Below, piece after piece: positions 8,222 through 19,179 of a stretch of 64,000 nt of DNA (the stretch's first letter is position 1; every line of letters starts with the position of its first letter). The notes under the pieces are model-generated. The model made no database searches. It was not told where the DNA came from and saw nothing but the letters and a program-made list of their open reading frames with translations. Location of the stretch: the NCBI RefSeq assembly GCF_015831345.1, contig NZ_JADWYS010000001.1, forward strand, positions 3,128,618 to 3,192,617, read 5' to 3'. The translations under genes and the position numbers were made by a program. This DNA is from Caenimonas aquaedulcis (GTDB lineage Bacteria; Pseudomonadota; Gammaproteobacteria; Burkholderiales; Burkholderiaceae_C).

Positions 8222-9154
8222 GTGGTCGAATACGCCGTCATCTCGCTGCTGAACGGGCTCGCCTACGGGCTGCTGCTCTTCATGCTCTCGTCGGGGCTCA
8301 CGCTGACTTTCAGCATGATGGGCGTGCTCAACTTCGCCCACGCGAGCTTCTACATGTTCGGCGCGTACTTCGCGTATGCGCTCGCGTCGAAGATCGGCTT
8401 CTGGCCCGCGCTGGTGCTCGCGCCCTTGCTGGTCGGCGTCGTGGGCGCGGGCGTCGAGCGTTTCGGGCTGCGCTCGCTGCACAGGTACGGGCACATCCCC
8501 GAACTGCTCCTGACCTACGGGCTCGCGTACATCATGGCCGAGGCGGTGCAGCTCGTGTGGGGCCGCGCGCCGGTGCCTTATGCGATGCCGGAAGGGCTGC
8601 AGGGTCCGCTCTTTCGCATCTGGACGACGAACTTTCCGGCGTTCCGCGCCTTCATGATGCTCGTGGCGCTGCTGATGATGGGCGTCACCTGGCTCGCGAT
8701 CACGCACACGCGCGTCGGCCTGGTGATCCGTGCCGCGCTGACGCATCCGGAGATGGCGGAAGCCCTGGGCCATAACGTGCCGCGCGTCTTCATGCTGGTC
8801 TTCGGCTTCGGTTGCGCGCTCGCGGGCATGGCCGGTGTGCTGGGCGGCCTGGCCTTCACCACCGAGCCCGCCATGGCGCACATGGTGGGCGGCATCATCT
8901 TCGTGGTGGTGGTGATCGGCGGGCTGGGGTCGCTCGGCGGTGCGCTGCTAGCGTCCGTGGTGCTGGGCGTCGTGCAGACCTTCGCGGTGTCCATGGACTA
9001 TTCGCTCGCGAGCCTCGTCGGCGTCGCTGCGCCGTCGCCGACCTCGCTGCTGGGCGTGACGATCGCGCAGCTCGCCCCGGTGCTGCCCTACCTGATGCTC
9101 GTGCTGGTGCTGCTGCTGCGCCCACGCGGTCTCTTCGGCACGCGCGACACATGA
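8222..9154 (+). CDS. branched-chain amino acid type ABC permease, LivH family
   Basis: A 310-residue inner-membrane permease with about eight hydrophobic segments. It has the LivH hallmarks: an N-terminal LLNGLAYGLLLFMLSSGLTLTFSMMGVLNFAHASFYMFGAY and a cytoplasmic EAA-like loop around AEALGHNVPRVFM. It starts at GTG without a clear ribosome binding site, 27 bases after the binding protein gene, and its stop overlaps the next start (ATGA). It should pair with the following LivM-type permease to form the channel. Confidence 0.87.
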   Translation: MVEYAVISLLNGLAYGLLLFMLSSGLTLTFSMMGVLNFAHASFYMFGAYFAYALASKIGFWPALVLAPLLVGVVGAGVERFGLRSLHRYGHIPELLLTYGLAYIMAEAVQLVWGRAPVPYAMPEGLQGPLFRIWTTNFPAFRAFMMLVALLMMGVTWLAITHTRVGLVIRAALTHPEMAEALGHNVPRVFMLVFGFGCALAGMAGVLGGLAFTTEPAMAHMVGGIIFVVVVIGGLGSLGGALLASVVLGVVQTFAVSMDYSLASLVGVAAPSPTSLLGVTIAQLAPVLPYLMLVLVLLLRPRGLFGTRDT

Positions 9155-10353
9155 CGGGCAAACGGCTCGCCGCCGTCTGGGCGGCCTACGTGGTGTTGCT
9201 GGTGATCGCGCCGCTGGTCTTCGGCGGCGGCGCGGCGGTGACGGTGCTGTCGCAGATGGGCAGCGCCATCGTCTTTTGCCTCGCGTACAACATGCTGCTG
9301 GGGCAGGGCGGCATGCTGTCTTTCGGGCACGCGGTGTACTACGGCCTGGGTTGCTTCGCGGCGATGCATGCGATGCAGCTCGCCATGCGCGGAGCGGTGT
9401 GGCTGCCCTTGCCGTTGCTGCCGCTGGCGGGCGCCGCCGCCGGCGCGCTGGCCGGTGCCGTCTTCGGCTACGTCGCGACACGCCGCACGGGCACCGGGTT
9501 CGCGATGATCACCTTCGGCATCGGCGAGCTGGTGTTCATCTCCACCGGCGTGCTGCCGGGATTCTTCGGCGGGGAAACCGGCTTGAGCGGGACGCGCACC
9601 TACGGCGCGCCGTGGTTCGGCATCAACTTCGGCTCGGCGGTGTCCGTCTACTACCTCATCGCCGCGTGGGTGGTGCTGTGCACCGCGGCGATGTACGCGT
9701 TCACGCGCACGCCGCTCGGCCGGATGGTCAATGCCGTGCGCGACAACGCCGAGCGCGTGGCCTTCATCGGCTACGACGCGACGCGCATCCGCTACACCGC
9801 GATGATCTTCTCGGGGCTCTTCTCCGGCGTCGCCGGCGCGCTGTCGGCGATCAACTTCGAATCCGCCACGGTGGAGAGCCTCGGCTCCGCGCAATCCGGC
9901 GCGGTGCTGCTCTTCACCTTCATCGGCGGCGCAGGGCTGTTCGCGGGGCCCATCCTCGGCGCGGTGCTGGGCACGCTGATGACGGTGCTGGTCTCCACCG
10001 TCACCAAGGCATGGCCGATGTACCTCGGCCTGTTCTTCGTGCTCGTGGTGCGCTTCGCGCCCGGCGGGTTGGCCGGGTTGATTTCATCAGGGTGGACGCT
10101 CGCGCGCGACCCCTCGTGGCGCGCGCGTTGGCCGATGCTGATCCCCGCAGCGGCCGGCGGCGTGGCGGTCGCGGGCGCGGCGATCGCGCTGATCGAGATG
10201 ACTTACCGCCGCACGCTGGATGCGGAATCGGGCGCCGTGCTGCGCCTGTTCGGCCTGCCGCTGGACACCACGTCGCCCGCGCACTGGCTCGGGGCGGTGC
10301 TCCTGGCCATCGCCGCGGGCTGGCTCGTGCGGGCGTCGTTGCCGCGCGGCTGA
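9151..10353 (+). CDS. branched-chain amino acid type ABC permease, LivM family
   Basis: A 400-residue inner-membrane permease. The core has the LivM pattern AYNMLLGQGGMLSFGHAVYYGLG and RTGTGFAMITFGIGE, and a cytoplasmic loop RMVNAVRDNAERVAFIGYDATRIR for contact with the ATPase. About 60 C-terminal residues beyond the core carry one more hydrophobic segment. The ATG start overlaps the LivH stop. The usual LivG and LivF ATPase genes do not follow; the next gene is an unrelated exporter, so the energising subunits must be encoded elsewhere. Confidence 0.86.
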   Translation: MTGKRLAAVWAAYVVLLVIAPLVFGGGAAVTVLSQMGSAIVFCLAYNMLLGQGGMLSFGHAVYYGLGCFAAMHAMQLAMRGAVWLPLPLLPLAGAAAGALAGAVFGYVATRRTGTGFAMITFGIGELVFISTGVLPGFFGGETGLSGTRTYGAPWFGINFGSAVSVYYLIAAWVVLCTAAMYAFTRTPLGRMVNAVRDNAERVAFIGYDATRIRYTAMIFSGLFSGVAGALSAINFESATVESLGSAQSGAVLLFTFIGGAGLFAGPILGAVLGTLMTVLVSTVTKAWPMYLGLFFVLVVRFAPGGLAGLISSGWTLARDPSWRARWPMLIPAAAGGVAVAGAAIALIEMTYRRTLDAESGAVLRLFGLPLDTTSPAHWLGAVLLAIAAGWLVRASLPRG

Positions 10354-10400
10354 GCCGCTCCTGACATCCCGGCGCGCGGCGGCGTTTATGCTGCGGACCC

Positions 10401-11042
10401 ATGGATTCTTCACCGCAGCTCTGGCTCTTCTTCCTCATGGTTCTGGGCATCGTCATCCTGCCAGGCGTGGACATGGCGTTCGTCGCGGCCAGTGCGCTGG
10501 GCGGCGGACGGCGTGGCGGCGCGTTCGCCGTCGCGGGCATCGTGGCGGGCGGCTTCTGCCATGTCGCGGCGTCGGCGCTCGGCATCGGCTTGTTGATCCA
10601 CATGGTGCCGGCCATCTTCAACACCGTGCTGCTGGTCGGTGCGGCGTACATCGCGTGGATCGGCATCTCCTTGATGCGCGCGGCGTCTTCCGCGCAGCCG
10701 ATGCCGCTTGCGCGCAGCGCGGGCCGGCCCTGGGCGACGTTCCGGCAGGCGATCCTCACGAGCCTGCTCAATCCCAAGGCCTACCTCTTCATGTTCGCGG
10801 TGTTCCCGCAGTTCCTGCAGCCCGAACGCGGCGCAGTGTGGTCGCAGTCCGCGGTGCTCAGCCTCATCATCGCGACCACGCAAATCTGGGTCTACGGCCT
10901 GGTGGCCGTCGCCGCGGGCAGCGCGCAGGCGGGGCTCGGCAGCCGGCCGCAGCTCCAGGCCTGGTTGATGCGCGGGGCCGGCGCGATGCTGGTCGGCGGT
11001 GCCGCGTGGACGGCGCTGGAGGGCTGGCGGCGGATGATGTGA
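10401..11042 (+). CDS. LysE/RhtB family exporter
   Basis: A 213-residue protein with about six hydrophobic segments and the LysE/RhtB signature: PGVDMAFVAASALGGGRRGG after the first helix, AYIAWIGISLMRAA, and FRQAILTSLLNPKAYLFMFAVFPQF in the middle. Members export amino acids or related small molecules from the cytoplasm. No ribosome binding site is obvious at the chosen ATG, and the gene stands 47 bases after the LivM gene, so it may or may not be transcribed with it. It converges on gspE with a 15-base gap and no visible terminator. Confidence 0.8.
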   Translation: MDSSPQLWLFFLMVLGIVILPGVDMAFVAASALGGGRRGGAFAVAGIVAGGFCHVAASALGIGLLIHMVPAIFNTVLLVGAAYIAWIGISLMRAASSAQPMPLARSAGRPWATFRQAILTSLLNPKAYLFMFAVFPQFLQPERGAVWSQSAVLSLIIATTQIWVYGLVAVAAGSAQAGLGSRPQLQAWLMRGAGAMLVGGAAWTALEGWRRMM

Positions 11043-11057
11043 CGCGCGCCGGCGGCG

Positions 11058-12446
<1,389 letters not shown>

Positions 12447-12457
12447 CGTCCGCGCTC

Positions 12458-14605
12458 CTAGGGCTTGATCGGATTCGACGTGCCCAGCGGCGCGGGCACC
12501 AGGATCGCGGGGTCCTTGGGTCCCGCTTTCAGCACTTCGGGCATGACCGGCGCGGCGTTCACCGGCACGACGGTGCTCTGGGTGGGCTGCGCGCCGCTTT
12601 GCAGGTTGCGCATCATGTCGTAGCGGTCCAGGGACAGCGCGTCGCTCTGCGCCGCATCGCGGATCACCACGGGGCGCAGGAAGACCATCAGGTTCGTCTT
12701 CTTGCGCGAGCGGGTCTCGCTCTTGAACAGGTTGCCGAAGATCGGCACGTCGCCGAGCACGGGCACCTTCTCGTCGTTGCCGGAATACTCGTCCTGCAGC
12801 AGGCCGCCGATCACCACGATGCCGCCATCCTCGACCAGCACGCTCGATTCGATCGAGCGTTTGTTGGTGATGAGGCCCGTTGCGGAATTGATCGACGAGG
12901 CCTGCACGCTGGAGACTTCCTGGAAGATCTGCATCTTCACCGTGCCGTTCTCGCTGATCTGCGGCTTCACCCGCAGCGTGATGCCGACGTCCTTGCGCTC
13001 GACCGTCTGGAACGGGTTGACCGAGCCGTTGGTGCCGCTGTTGGAGTTGGTGTACTGGCCGGTGACGAAGGGCACGTTCTGGCCGATGACGATCTTGGCT
13101 TCCTCGTTGTCGAGGGTGAGCAGGTTGGGCGTGGACAGGATGTTGCCGTCGCCGTTGCTCTTGAGGAAGCGCGCGAGGAAGCCGAGCAGGTAGGTGCCGT
13201 TGATGTTGCGGATCACGCCGAAGTTGAAGCCGGTGGCCGGCGCGACCGTGCCCGCGGGCGATGCGGCGAGCGACACGATGTTGGTGCCGCCAATACTGAA
13301 GTTGGTGCCGGCCACGCCCACGGTACTCGCATTCGTGTTGCCGATGGGGCTTTGCCACTGGATGCCGAATTCGGCCGCCTTGTCCGCGTTCACCTCCGCG
13401 ATCAGGCTTTCGACATAGACCTGCGCGCGGCGCGAATCGAGGCGGTCGATCACCGCGCGGATCTGGCGGTACTGCGGTTCGGCGGCGGTGATGATGAGCG
13501 CATTGGTGGCTGGGTCCGCCTGGATCTGGCCGCCGGTCGACGGGGACGCGGAGGCGGCCGTCGGCGCGGTGGCGGGGTTCGATCCCGCCGCGTTCGGCGA
13601 GCTCGTGTTGGACGTGAGGGGGGAGCTCACGACCGAAGTGCCGCCGCCGCCCGCGCCCGAGCCCGTCGTCGCGGCAAGCGCCGCCCGCAGGGTCACCGCG
13701 AGTTTGGTCGCGTCCGCATTCTTCAGGTAGACGACGTAGATGTTGCCGGTCGCGTTCTGCGACGAGGGCTGGTCGAGCTTTTCCACGAGCGAGCGCACGA
13801 GGTTCAGCCGAGCCGGATTCGCCGCGCGCACGATCAGCGTGTTGCTGCGCGCCTCGGCGATGACGGTGGTGCGAAACGAGTTGTCGCTCTGCGGGATGCC
13901 CGGCGCGCCCTGGACGGCGCCGGTGCTGCCGGTGGACTCGACGAGCCGCTGTACCACGGGTGCGAGATCCGGCGCGAGGGCATGCTTGAGCGGGATCACC
14001 TCGACATCGGTGGCGTTCGAGATGTCCAGCGCCGCGATGATGCGCGCCATGCGCTGCAGGTTGTCGGCGTAGTCCGTGATCACCAGCGAGTTGTTGCCGG
14101 GGTTCACGTTGATCGTGTTGTTGGGGCTGATGAGCGGGCGAAGGATCGGCACGAGATTGCCGGCCGATTCGTAATTGAGCCGGAAGATCTGCGTGACGAT
14201 CTGGTTGCTGGCCGCCGGCGAGCCGGTCGACACCGCGCCGCCCTGCAGCTTCGCGTCGGCTTCCGGCACCACCTTCAGCAGGCCGCCCGACTCGACGGCG
14301 GTGAAGCCCGAGAGGCGCAGCGTCGCGAGGAACTGGTTGTACGCGGCGGAGGGCGAGACCGGCTTGTCGGTGCTGAGCGTGATGGTGCCCTTCACGCGCG
14401 GGTCCACCACGATGTTGCGCCCGCTGATCGCGGCCATGGTGCGGGCCACGGCCTCGATGTCGGCGTTGACGAAGTTGAGCGTGACGGGCTCGGCGCGGCG
14501 CTGCGCGATCGAGGCGGCGGGCCATCCGGTGGCGAGCGCGCAGGCGATGCCGATGACTGCGATGCGATGGGCGGTGTGCCGGAGCGAGGGTGCGAAGGAT
14601 TTCAT
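12458..14605 (-). CDS. gspD: type II secretion secretin GspD
   Basis: A 715-residue outer-membrane secretin that forms the exit channel. It has a signal peptide ending near ASIA, an N0 domain (VTLNFVNADIEAVARTMAAISG), repeated N1-N3 domains, a Gly/Ser/Pro-rich insertion near residue 320-355, and the secretin core with VPFVTGQYTN and the C-terminal signature VEDGGIVVIGGLLQDEYS, ending in FLRPVVIRD. Length matches the family. It lies between gspN (1-base gap) and gspE in the operon. Confidence 0.95.
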   Translation of the reverse strand: MKSFAPSLRHTAHRIAVIGIACALATGWPAASIAQRRAEPVTLNFVNADIEAVARTMAAISGRNIVVDPRVKGTITLSTDKPVSPSAAYNQFLATLRLSGFTAVESGGLLKVVPEADAKLQGGAVSTGSPAASNQIVTQIFRLNYESAGNLVPILRPLISPNNTINVNPGNNSLVITDYADNLQRMARIIAALDISNATDVEVIPLKHALAPDLAPVVQRLVESTGSTGAVQGAPGIPQSDNSFRTTVIAEARSNTLIVRAANPARLNLVRSLVEKLDQPSSQNATGNIYVVYLKNADATKLAVTLRAALAATTGSGAGGGGTSVVSSPLTSNTSSPNAAGSNPATAPTAASASPSTGGQIQADPATNALIITAAEPQYRQIRAVIDRLDSRRAQVYVESLIAEVNADKAAEFGIQWQSPIGNTNASTVGVAGTNFSIGGTNIVSLAASPAGTVAPATGFNFGVIRNINGTYLLGFLARFLKSNGDGNILSTPNLLTLDNEEAKIVIGQNVPFVTGQYTNSNSGTNGSVNPFQTVERKDVGITLRVKPQISENGTVKMQIFQEVSSVQASSINSATGLITNKRSIESSVLVEDGGIVVIGGLLQDEYSGNDEKVPVLGDVPIFGNLFKSETRSRKKTNLMVFLRPVVIRDAAQSDALSLDRYDMMRNLQSGAQPTQSTVVPVNAAPVMPEVLKAGPKDPAILVPAPLGTSNPIKP

Positions 14606-14606
14606 C

Positions 14607-15404
14607 CTAGCCTATGGTGATGATGGAACGCGGGCCGCTACGGCGCCCGATGATGTTCAGGAGGTTGGCCAGCGCGGCCTCGCTTTCGGGCGCCGCGCTC
14701 GCCGTCCCGGAAAAGCGCAGGCGCGAACCGACCCACTGGCCGGCGCCTTCGAGCCGCAGCGCCCCTTCGAGCGTGGCGAGCTGGAGCGCGGGCGTCGCGC
14801 CCCCGAGAACGGTAATGCGGTAACTGCCCATGGGCCTCAAGGTTGAGAGGCGCGACGACATGCGTTGCGCGGTGAGCTCGGCCTGCCCGGCGATGGCCAG
14901 ACGGCCTTGCGTCCATTCTACTGAAAGGTCCTCGCTGGACAGGCGCAAATCGCCGTCCATCTGCAACGTGTTCCAGGGCGTGCCCAACCCTGCGAGCAGG
15001 GACGCAGGAACGCTCGCCTGCAGGTGGCCGACGTCCAGGTGCGCGCCTCCCCAGCGCGGCCGCAGCCGCAGGGTGACGGGCCCGGCGGTGCAGCAGGCGG
15101 ACTGCACCTGGGCGGCCAGGCCGTTCCAGCGCACGCCGAGGCGCCAGTCCACGCGCGTCGGGAGCGACACCGCGTCACTGCTGCCCGCGCCGCCCGACAG
15201 CATCAGCTGCGCGGACCCGTTCCAGACGGTGCCGCGCGGGTCGGACAGCACGAGATGGCCATTGGATGCGCGCGCCACCGGCCCTGCCAGCCAGCTCGCC
15301 GGCGCGAACACGAGCAGCGCGAGCAGGAGGCCTGCGGCGATGCCGAGGGCTGCCCACGCCCACGGGCCGCGCGGCGGTGCGGAAAGCGTCGGTCGGCGGG
15401 CCAC
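14607..15404 (-). CDS. gspN: type II secretion protein GspN
   Basis: A 265-residue protein with a single N-terminal membrane helix (about 14-40) and a periplasmic domain, matching GspN, a minor and often dispensable T2S component. Phrases seen in the family are HLVLSDPRGTVWNGSAQLML and the C-terminal LEGALRLEGAGQWVGSRLRFSG. Gene order gspM-gspN-gspD supports the call. It is separated by 16 bases from gspM. Confidence 0.88.
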   Translation of the reverse strand: MARRPTLSAPPRGPWAWAALGIAAGLLLALLVFAPASWLAGPVARASNGHLVLSDPRGTVWNGSAQLMLSGGAGSSDAVSLPTRVDWRLGVRWNGLAAQVQSACCTAGPVTLRLRPRWGGAHLDVGHLQASVPASLLAGLGTPWNTLQMDGDLRLSSEDLSVEWTQGRLAIAGQAELTAQRMSSRLSTLRPMGSYRITVLGGATPALQLATLEGALRLEGAGQWVGSRLRFSGTASAAPESEAALANLLNIIGRRSGPRSIITIG

Positions 15405-15420
15405 GGGCTCTTGCGTGCCT

Positions 15421-15906
15421 TCAGCGCGCCGGCAGGGTCAGCACGAGCGTGCCGTCCCATTTGCCAGATGCGTTGCGGGTGAGGTGGGCCTCGCCCGGTA
15501 GCGCCCTCGCGTTCACGCGCGCCTGCGTGAGCCACTGGGCGAGCGCATCCGGCGCGGCGCCGGCCAGCGTGAGCGTCACGCGGTCGCCCGTGGCCACCAT
15601 GCGCGCCGTCGTGCCCAGGCGCTCGCGCACCGAGGCTTCCAGCAGGCGCATGGCCTCCTCGAAGCCCTGCTTCGGTTGCGACTGCAGCGCCTGCGCCTGG
15701 GCTTGCAGCCCCTGCATGCGCTGCAGCTGCGCGTCCAGCGTGCGCCGCTGCACTTCGGAGGTCCGCAAGGTCTTGATCGCGGGGGCGAGGGCGAGCATCC
15801 AGACGATCGCCAGGCCCACCAGCACGACCGCGCCTGCGACGAGCGCCTGTTCGCGCGGCCGCAATCCCGCCCAGCGGGCCTTGAGCATTTGCGTGGCTTC
15901 GCTCAT
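15421..15906 (-). CDS. gspM: type II secretion protein GspM
   Basis: A 161-residue bitopic inner-membrane protein: a short cytoplasmic tail, one membrane helix (about 22-43), a coiled-coil-like Gln-rich stretch (about 50-85) and a small ferredoxin-like periplasmic domain. This is the GspM architecture; it partners GspL in the platform. The chosen start MSEATQML overlaps the gspL stop as ATGA, indicating coupled translation. Confidence 0.9.
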   Translation of the reverse strand: MSEATQMLKARWAGLRPREQALVAGAVVLVGLAIVWMLALAPAIKTLRTSEVQRRTLDAQLQRMQGLQAQAQALQSQPKQGFEEAMRLLEASVRERLGTTARMVATGDRVTLTLAGAAPDALAQWLTQARVNARALPGEAHLTRNASGKWDGTLVLTLPAR

Positions 15907-17111
15907 GGCGCGACCTCCTGCGTCACGACCAGCGCATCGCCTTGCTGCACGGCCGAGTAGCCCTGGCTGCGCATGCCCCCCGCGAGGTTCCTGGCTTCGT
16001 CGGGCGACAGGGCGAGGCCCCGCACGCGCAACTCGCCCGGGGTGTAGTCGATCGCGGCCGCTGCGCGCTGGGGCGGCGCCGCGACGGCCAGGGCGGCCAT
16101 CATGGCCTCGAGGTCCCGGCTGGACGTGGCGCCCGTCGATTGCCGCAGCGCGGCCACTTCCTTTTCCATCTGGACGGGCGCATCGACCACGACCTTCACC
16201 TGCGGGAATGTCTGCGTGAGTGTCTTGCGCACGTTCTCCCGCTTGTCGTCGAGGGCCGATCGCTCGCGCCAGGCCCAGGCGTTGAGGCCGATCAGGTTGA
16301 GCGCGACCAGCAGCACCGCACCCCATCGCGCCGGCCGCCACTGCGGGGCCGCGAGCATGTCGGCCCACACGGTGCCGAATCGCTTCAACGCACGGGCCCG
16401 CCCCGAGCTGGAAAACTCGAACTGCGCGAAGTCCCAGTCGGTCCGCGCGGCGCGCAGCCAGCGCTGCGCGGGTTGGCGCAGGCCGGGCGGGCGTTGCAGG
16501 ACCTGTTCGGCGAGCGCGGCGACCGCCGGTTCGGCGATCAGCGGCGCACCTTGCGCGGGCTCCGGCAGCAACGGCAGGGCGACGGACGAGAGCGGCACGA
16601 GCGTCACGCCTTCCTCGCCGGCGGACACCAGCTGCGGGTCGTCCGGGTCGCCCAGGGCGTACAGCACGGTCTCGCCTTCGGGCGCGAACTCGGGGACGAT
16701 GCGCGTCACGGCACGCCCCGCATTTTCGAGAAGCTGCACGGCGCTGCGCAGCCACTCGCGGTCGCAGGCTGCCACCCACAGGCGGCCGCCCGCGCGCGCC
16801 TGCGGTTGCAAGGCGAAATGCAGCGACTCCGGTTCGTCGAGCAACTGGTCCTCGAGCAGGCCCTCGAGGACGGCGCGAAGTCGGGGCGAGCCGGCGCTCG
16901 TGCCCTTGGGCAGCTCCACCCGATGCCAGGAAATCATCGCGGCGGGAATCACCGCGACCACCTCCGTCCCCGCGCGCGTGGCCGCCGGCAGCAGCACCGC
17001 GGCGGCCGTGCCGTGCGTGTCGGGGACGGTGCCGTCGATCGTGGTCGCATAGTCGAGCTCGACCTGCGGCGACGCCGGTTGCGTGGGGAGGAGAACGACG
17101 AGTGAACTCAT
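15903..17111 (-). CDS. gspL: type II secretion protein GspL
   Basis: A 402-residue protein with an actin-like cytoplasmic domain (about 1-270), one membrane helix near residue 263-283 (WGAVLLVALNLIGLNAWAW) and a periplasmic ferredoxin-like domain. It recruits GspE to the membrane and pairs with GspM. The N-terminal beta strands and the PAAMISWHRVELP segment are typical. It sits between gspK and gspM, with a 37-base gap on the gspK side. Confidence 0.9.
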   Translation of the reverse strand: MSSLVVLLPTQPASPQVELDYATTIDGTVPDTHGTAAAVLLPAATRAGTEVVAVIPAAMISWHRVELPKGTSAGSPRLRAVLEGLLEDQLLDEPESLHFALQPQARAGGRLWVAACDREWLRSAVQLLENAGRAVTRIVPEFAPEGETVLYALGDPDDPQLVSAGEEGVTLVPLSSVALPLLPEPAQGAPLIAEPAVAALAEQVLQRPPGLRQPAQRWLRAARTDWDFAQFEFSSSGRARALKRFGTVWADMLAAPQWRPARWGAVLLVALNLIGLNAWAWRERSALDDKRENVRKTLTQTFPQVKVVVDAPVQMEKEVAALRQSTGATSSRDLEAMMAALAVAAPPQRAAAAIDYTPGELRVRGLALSPDEARNLAGGMRSQGYSAVQQGDALVVTQEVAP

Positions 17112-17148
17112 GGATGGGGCATTGTAGAAAGGTCGAACCGCGCGGCGG

Positions 17149-18129
17149 CTAGCGCTTCGCAGCCGCTTGCGTCAGCGCACGGGCGTCGGGAATGCCGCGT
17201 TCGCGCTGGACCACGCTCACGTCCAGCCCGCCACGGAAAAGCACCGCCCGCTCTTCCACCACGAGCTTGTCCAGGCGCAGCCGCGAGCGGACTTCGAAGT
17301 AATTGCTGGCCGCCACGACCTGGCTGTCCGTGAGGGCGGCCTCCGGCGAAGTGATGAGGCGCTTGGCATCCTCCGGCGTCTTGAAGGGCGTGCGTTCGCG
17401 CTCCGCGACCAGCCTTTGCGCATCCGCCATGCTGATGCCGTCCAGCGCCGCAAAAATCACTTCGGGCGGGGCGGTGTTGAGGTTCACGCCGGTGTGGACG
17501 GGCAGCACGGTGATGTAGGGCTGCAGCGCGGCGATCGTCGCGGCGGGGAGCCCGAGCCACACCAGCTCTTCCACCCGTTGCGGCGGGAGCGGCGAGCCGG
17601 GGTTGGGCGCGCCCGGCTCGAGCGCGAGGCGCATGTTTTCCACGAGGCGGTCGAGCTGTTCCGGCGGCAGGCCGAGCAGGTCGAACAGGCGGCGGAAGGC
17701 GCGGACGTCGGGCTCCGAAGCACGTGTCTTGTCCGCGAGGTTGGTGACATTCAGCAGCGACTGCAGGTCGATGATCTGCCCGGACAGGAACGCTTCCAGC
17801 ACTTCGGGGCCCATGTCGGCCGTGTTGTTCTGGTCGGCGGCGAGGAAGCTCGACAGGCGCGCTTCCTGGAGGGGCACCGCCCAGGGTTCGCCGAGGTGGT
17901 CGGGGCCGCCCGCGCGCGCGTCCTCGCGCAGCAGCAGGCGCGCCCAGTCGAGCGCCCCGGTGAGCACCCAGGCCGACTGCACGCGCGCGCGTTCTGCGCC
18001 CTCCACCTCGATGCTGCGCCACTGCTGCCAGAGCGAGGCGGCCGCGAACGTCGCGACCAGCGCGACCGTGAGCATCGCGATGAGAAGGGCGGCGCCGCGA
18101 TGGCGCGGCGGCGATGCGCGGCGGATCAT
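17149..18129 (-). CDS. gspK: type II secretion minor pseudopilin GspK
   Basis: A 326-residue minor pseudopilin, part of the pseudopilus tip with GspI and GspJ. The leader MIRRASPPRHRG is cut before AALLIAMLTVALV; there is no Glu at +5, as is characteristic of GspK. The large alpha-helical domain insert and the segment GVNLNTAPPEVIFAALDGIS are diagnostic. The ATG start at 18129 overlaps the gspJ stop (ATGA). Confidence 0.94.
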   Translation of the reverse strand: MIRRASPPRHRGAALLIAMLTVALVATFAAASLWQQWRSIEVEGAERARVQSAWVLTGALDWARLLLREDARAGGPDHLGEPWAVPLQEARLSSFLAADQNNTADMGPEVLEAFLSGQIIDLQSLLNVTNLADKTRASEPDVRAFRRLFDLLGLPPEQLDRLVENMRLALEPGAPNPGSPLPPQRVEELVWLGLPAATIAALQPYITVLPVHTGVNLNTAPPEVIFAALDGISMADAQRLVAERERTPFKTPEDAKRLITSPEAALTDSQVVAASNYFEVRSRLRLDKLVVEERAVLFRGGLDVSVVQRERGIPDARALTQAAAKR

Positions 18130-18815
18130 CCCTTGCTGCCTCCGACCGTGGGGCGCACCCAGTCGGTGGACAGCGTTCCCGTGATGGGCTGGCCGCCGGG
18201 AAGCGTCAGGACCAGCCGCACGCCGTCGGGGATGACTGCCGCCGCCTGCACGGCCGGCGCGCCGGGGACTGCGGGCGCGGCCGCGGTTTTCACGTCGCTC
18301 GACAACGGATTGGTCCACGCGTTCTCGCGGAAGAAATAGATCTGCCACTCGTCGAGGGGCACGATGGCGACCTCGCGCTGCATCGACTCCTCGCCGGGAC
18401 TTTGCGACCAGGCATCCGCCGCCGCCCAGGCCGCCTGAAGGTCGCCGCGCGTCACGACGGGCGCCGACTGCCAGCGCAGCCAGGTGCCGACGCCGTTCAC
18501 CGCACGCCGTGTCCAGGCAACCACGAGCACGCCATCCGTCGCGGAGGCCGTGCTCCGGCGTGTCATGCGCAACACGCGGCCGTTCCATTCGATCGCCGAG
18601 GCTTGCGGTACCTGCTGCAGGGCGTCCAGGTCCGCATCCCATTGGGCGAGCCCGACCTGCAGCGCCAGCACGCCGTCGGCGCGCGCTTCCGTCTGCGCCT
18701 GTGCGCGGGTCATGCCGTCGAGGCCGCGCCAGCTCAGGATGGCGAGCAGCGCCATCACGAACAGCGCGACCAGCAGTTCGATCAGCGTAAAGCCGGAGGT
18801 GCCGCGGCGCCGCAT
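18126..18815 (-). CDS. gspJ: type II secretion minor pseudopilin GspJ
   Basis: A 229-residue pseudopilin with prepilin leader MRRRGTSG cut before FTLIELLVALFVMALL, including the Glu at +5 needed for assembly. It forms the pseudopilus tip with GspI and GspK. The start at 18815 overlaps the gspI stop by one base (TGATG). The Ala-rich segment near residue 190 looks like a surface loop. Confidence 0.93.
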   Translation of the reverse strand: MRRRGTSGFTLIELLVALFVMALLAILSWRGLDGMTRAQAQTEARADGVLALQVGLAQWDADLDALQQVPQASAIEWNGRVLRMTRRSTASATDGVLVVAWTRRAVNGVGTWLRWQSAPVVTRGDLQAAWAAADAWSQSPGEESMQREVAIVPLDEWQIYFFRENAWTNPLSSDVKTAAAPAVPGAPAVQAAAVIPDGVRLVLTLPGGQPITGTLSTDWVRPTVGGSKG

Positions 18816-19162
18816 CAGTAGCGCCCCACGACGGTGGACAGGCGAAGCACGGGCGCGCCCGCGTCGAACACTTGCGCGTCGACGCGGTGGAAGCTCGGGT
18901 TGGGGGTGGGCAGCACCGACATGCGAACCTCGAAACTGCGGCTGGCCTGCTCGCAGGCGACGCTGGTGTCGCCGATGCCGGGCATCTGCCGCGCGAGGCG
19001 GATCTTCACGAGTTCGTTTTCCGCGCAGATGTGCGCGAGCAGCACCGACGACTGCCGGTCCGCGTTCAGCGTGAGCGCGCTCGTCGCCCGCAACCCCGCC
19101 GCCAGCGCGATGGCCACGATGCCGAGCGCGACCAGCACTTCGATCAGCGTGAACCCGCGCAT
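18815..19162 (-). CDS. gspI: type II secretion minor pseudopilin GspI
   Basis: A 115-residue pseudopilin. The very short leader MRG is followed by FTLIEVLVALGIVAIALAAG, with the cleavage Gly and +5 Glu. Typical GspI segments follow (LLAHICAENELVKIRL). It starts 17 bases after gspH ends. Length is normal for the family. Confidence 0.93.
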   Translation of the reverse strand: MRGFTLIEVLVALGIVAIALAAGLRATSALTLNADRQSSVLLAHICAENELVKIRLARQMPGIGDTSVACEQASRSFEVRMSVLPTPNPSFHRVDAQVFDAGAPVLRLSTVVGRY

Positions 19163-19179
19163 GGCGTGTGGGACGCCCC

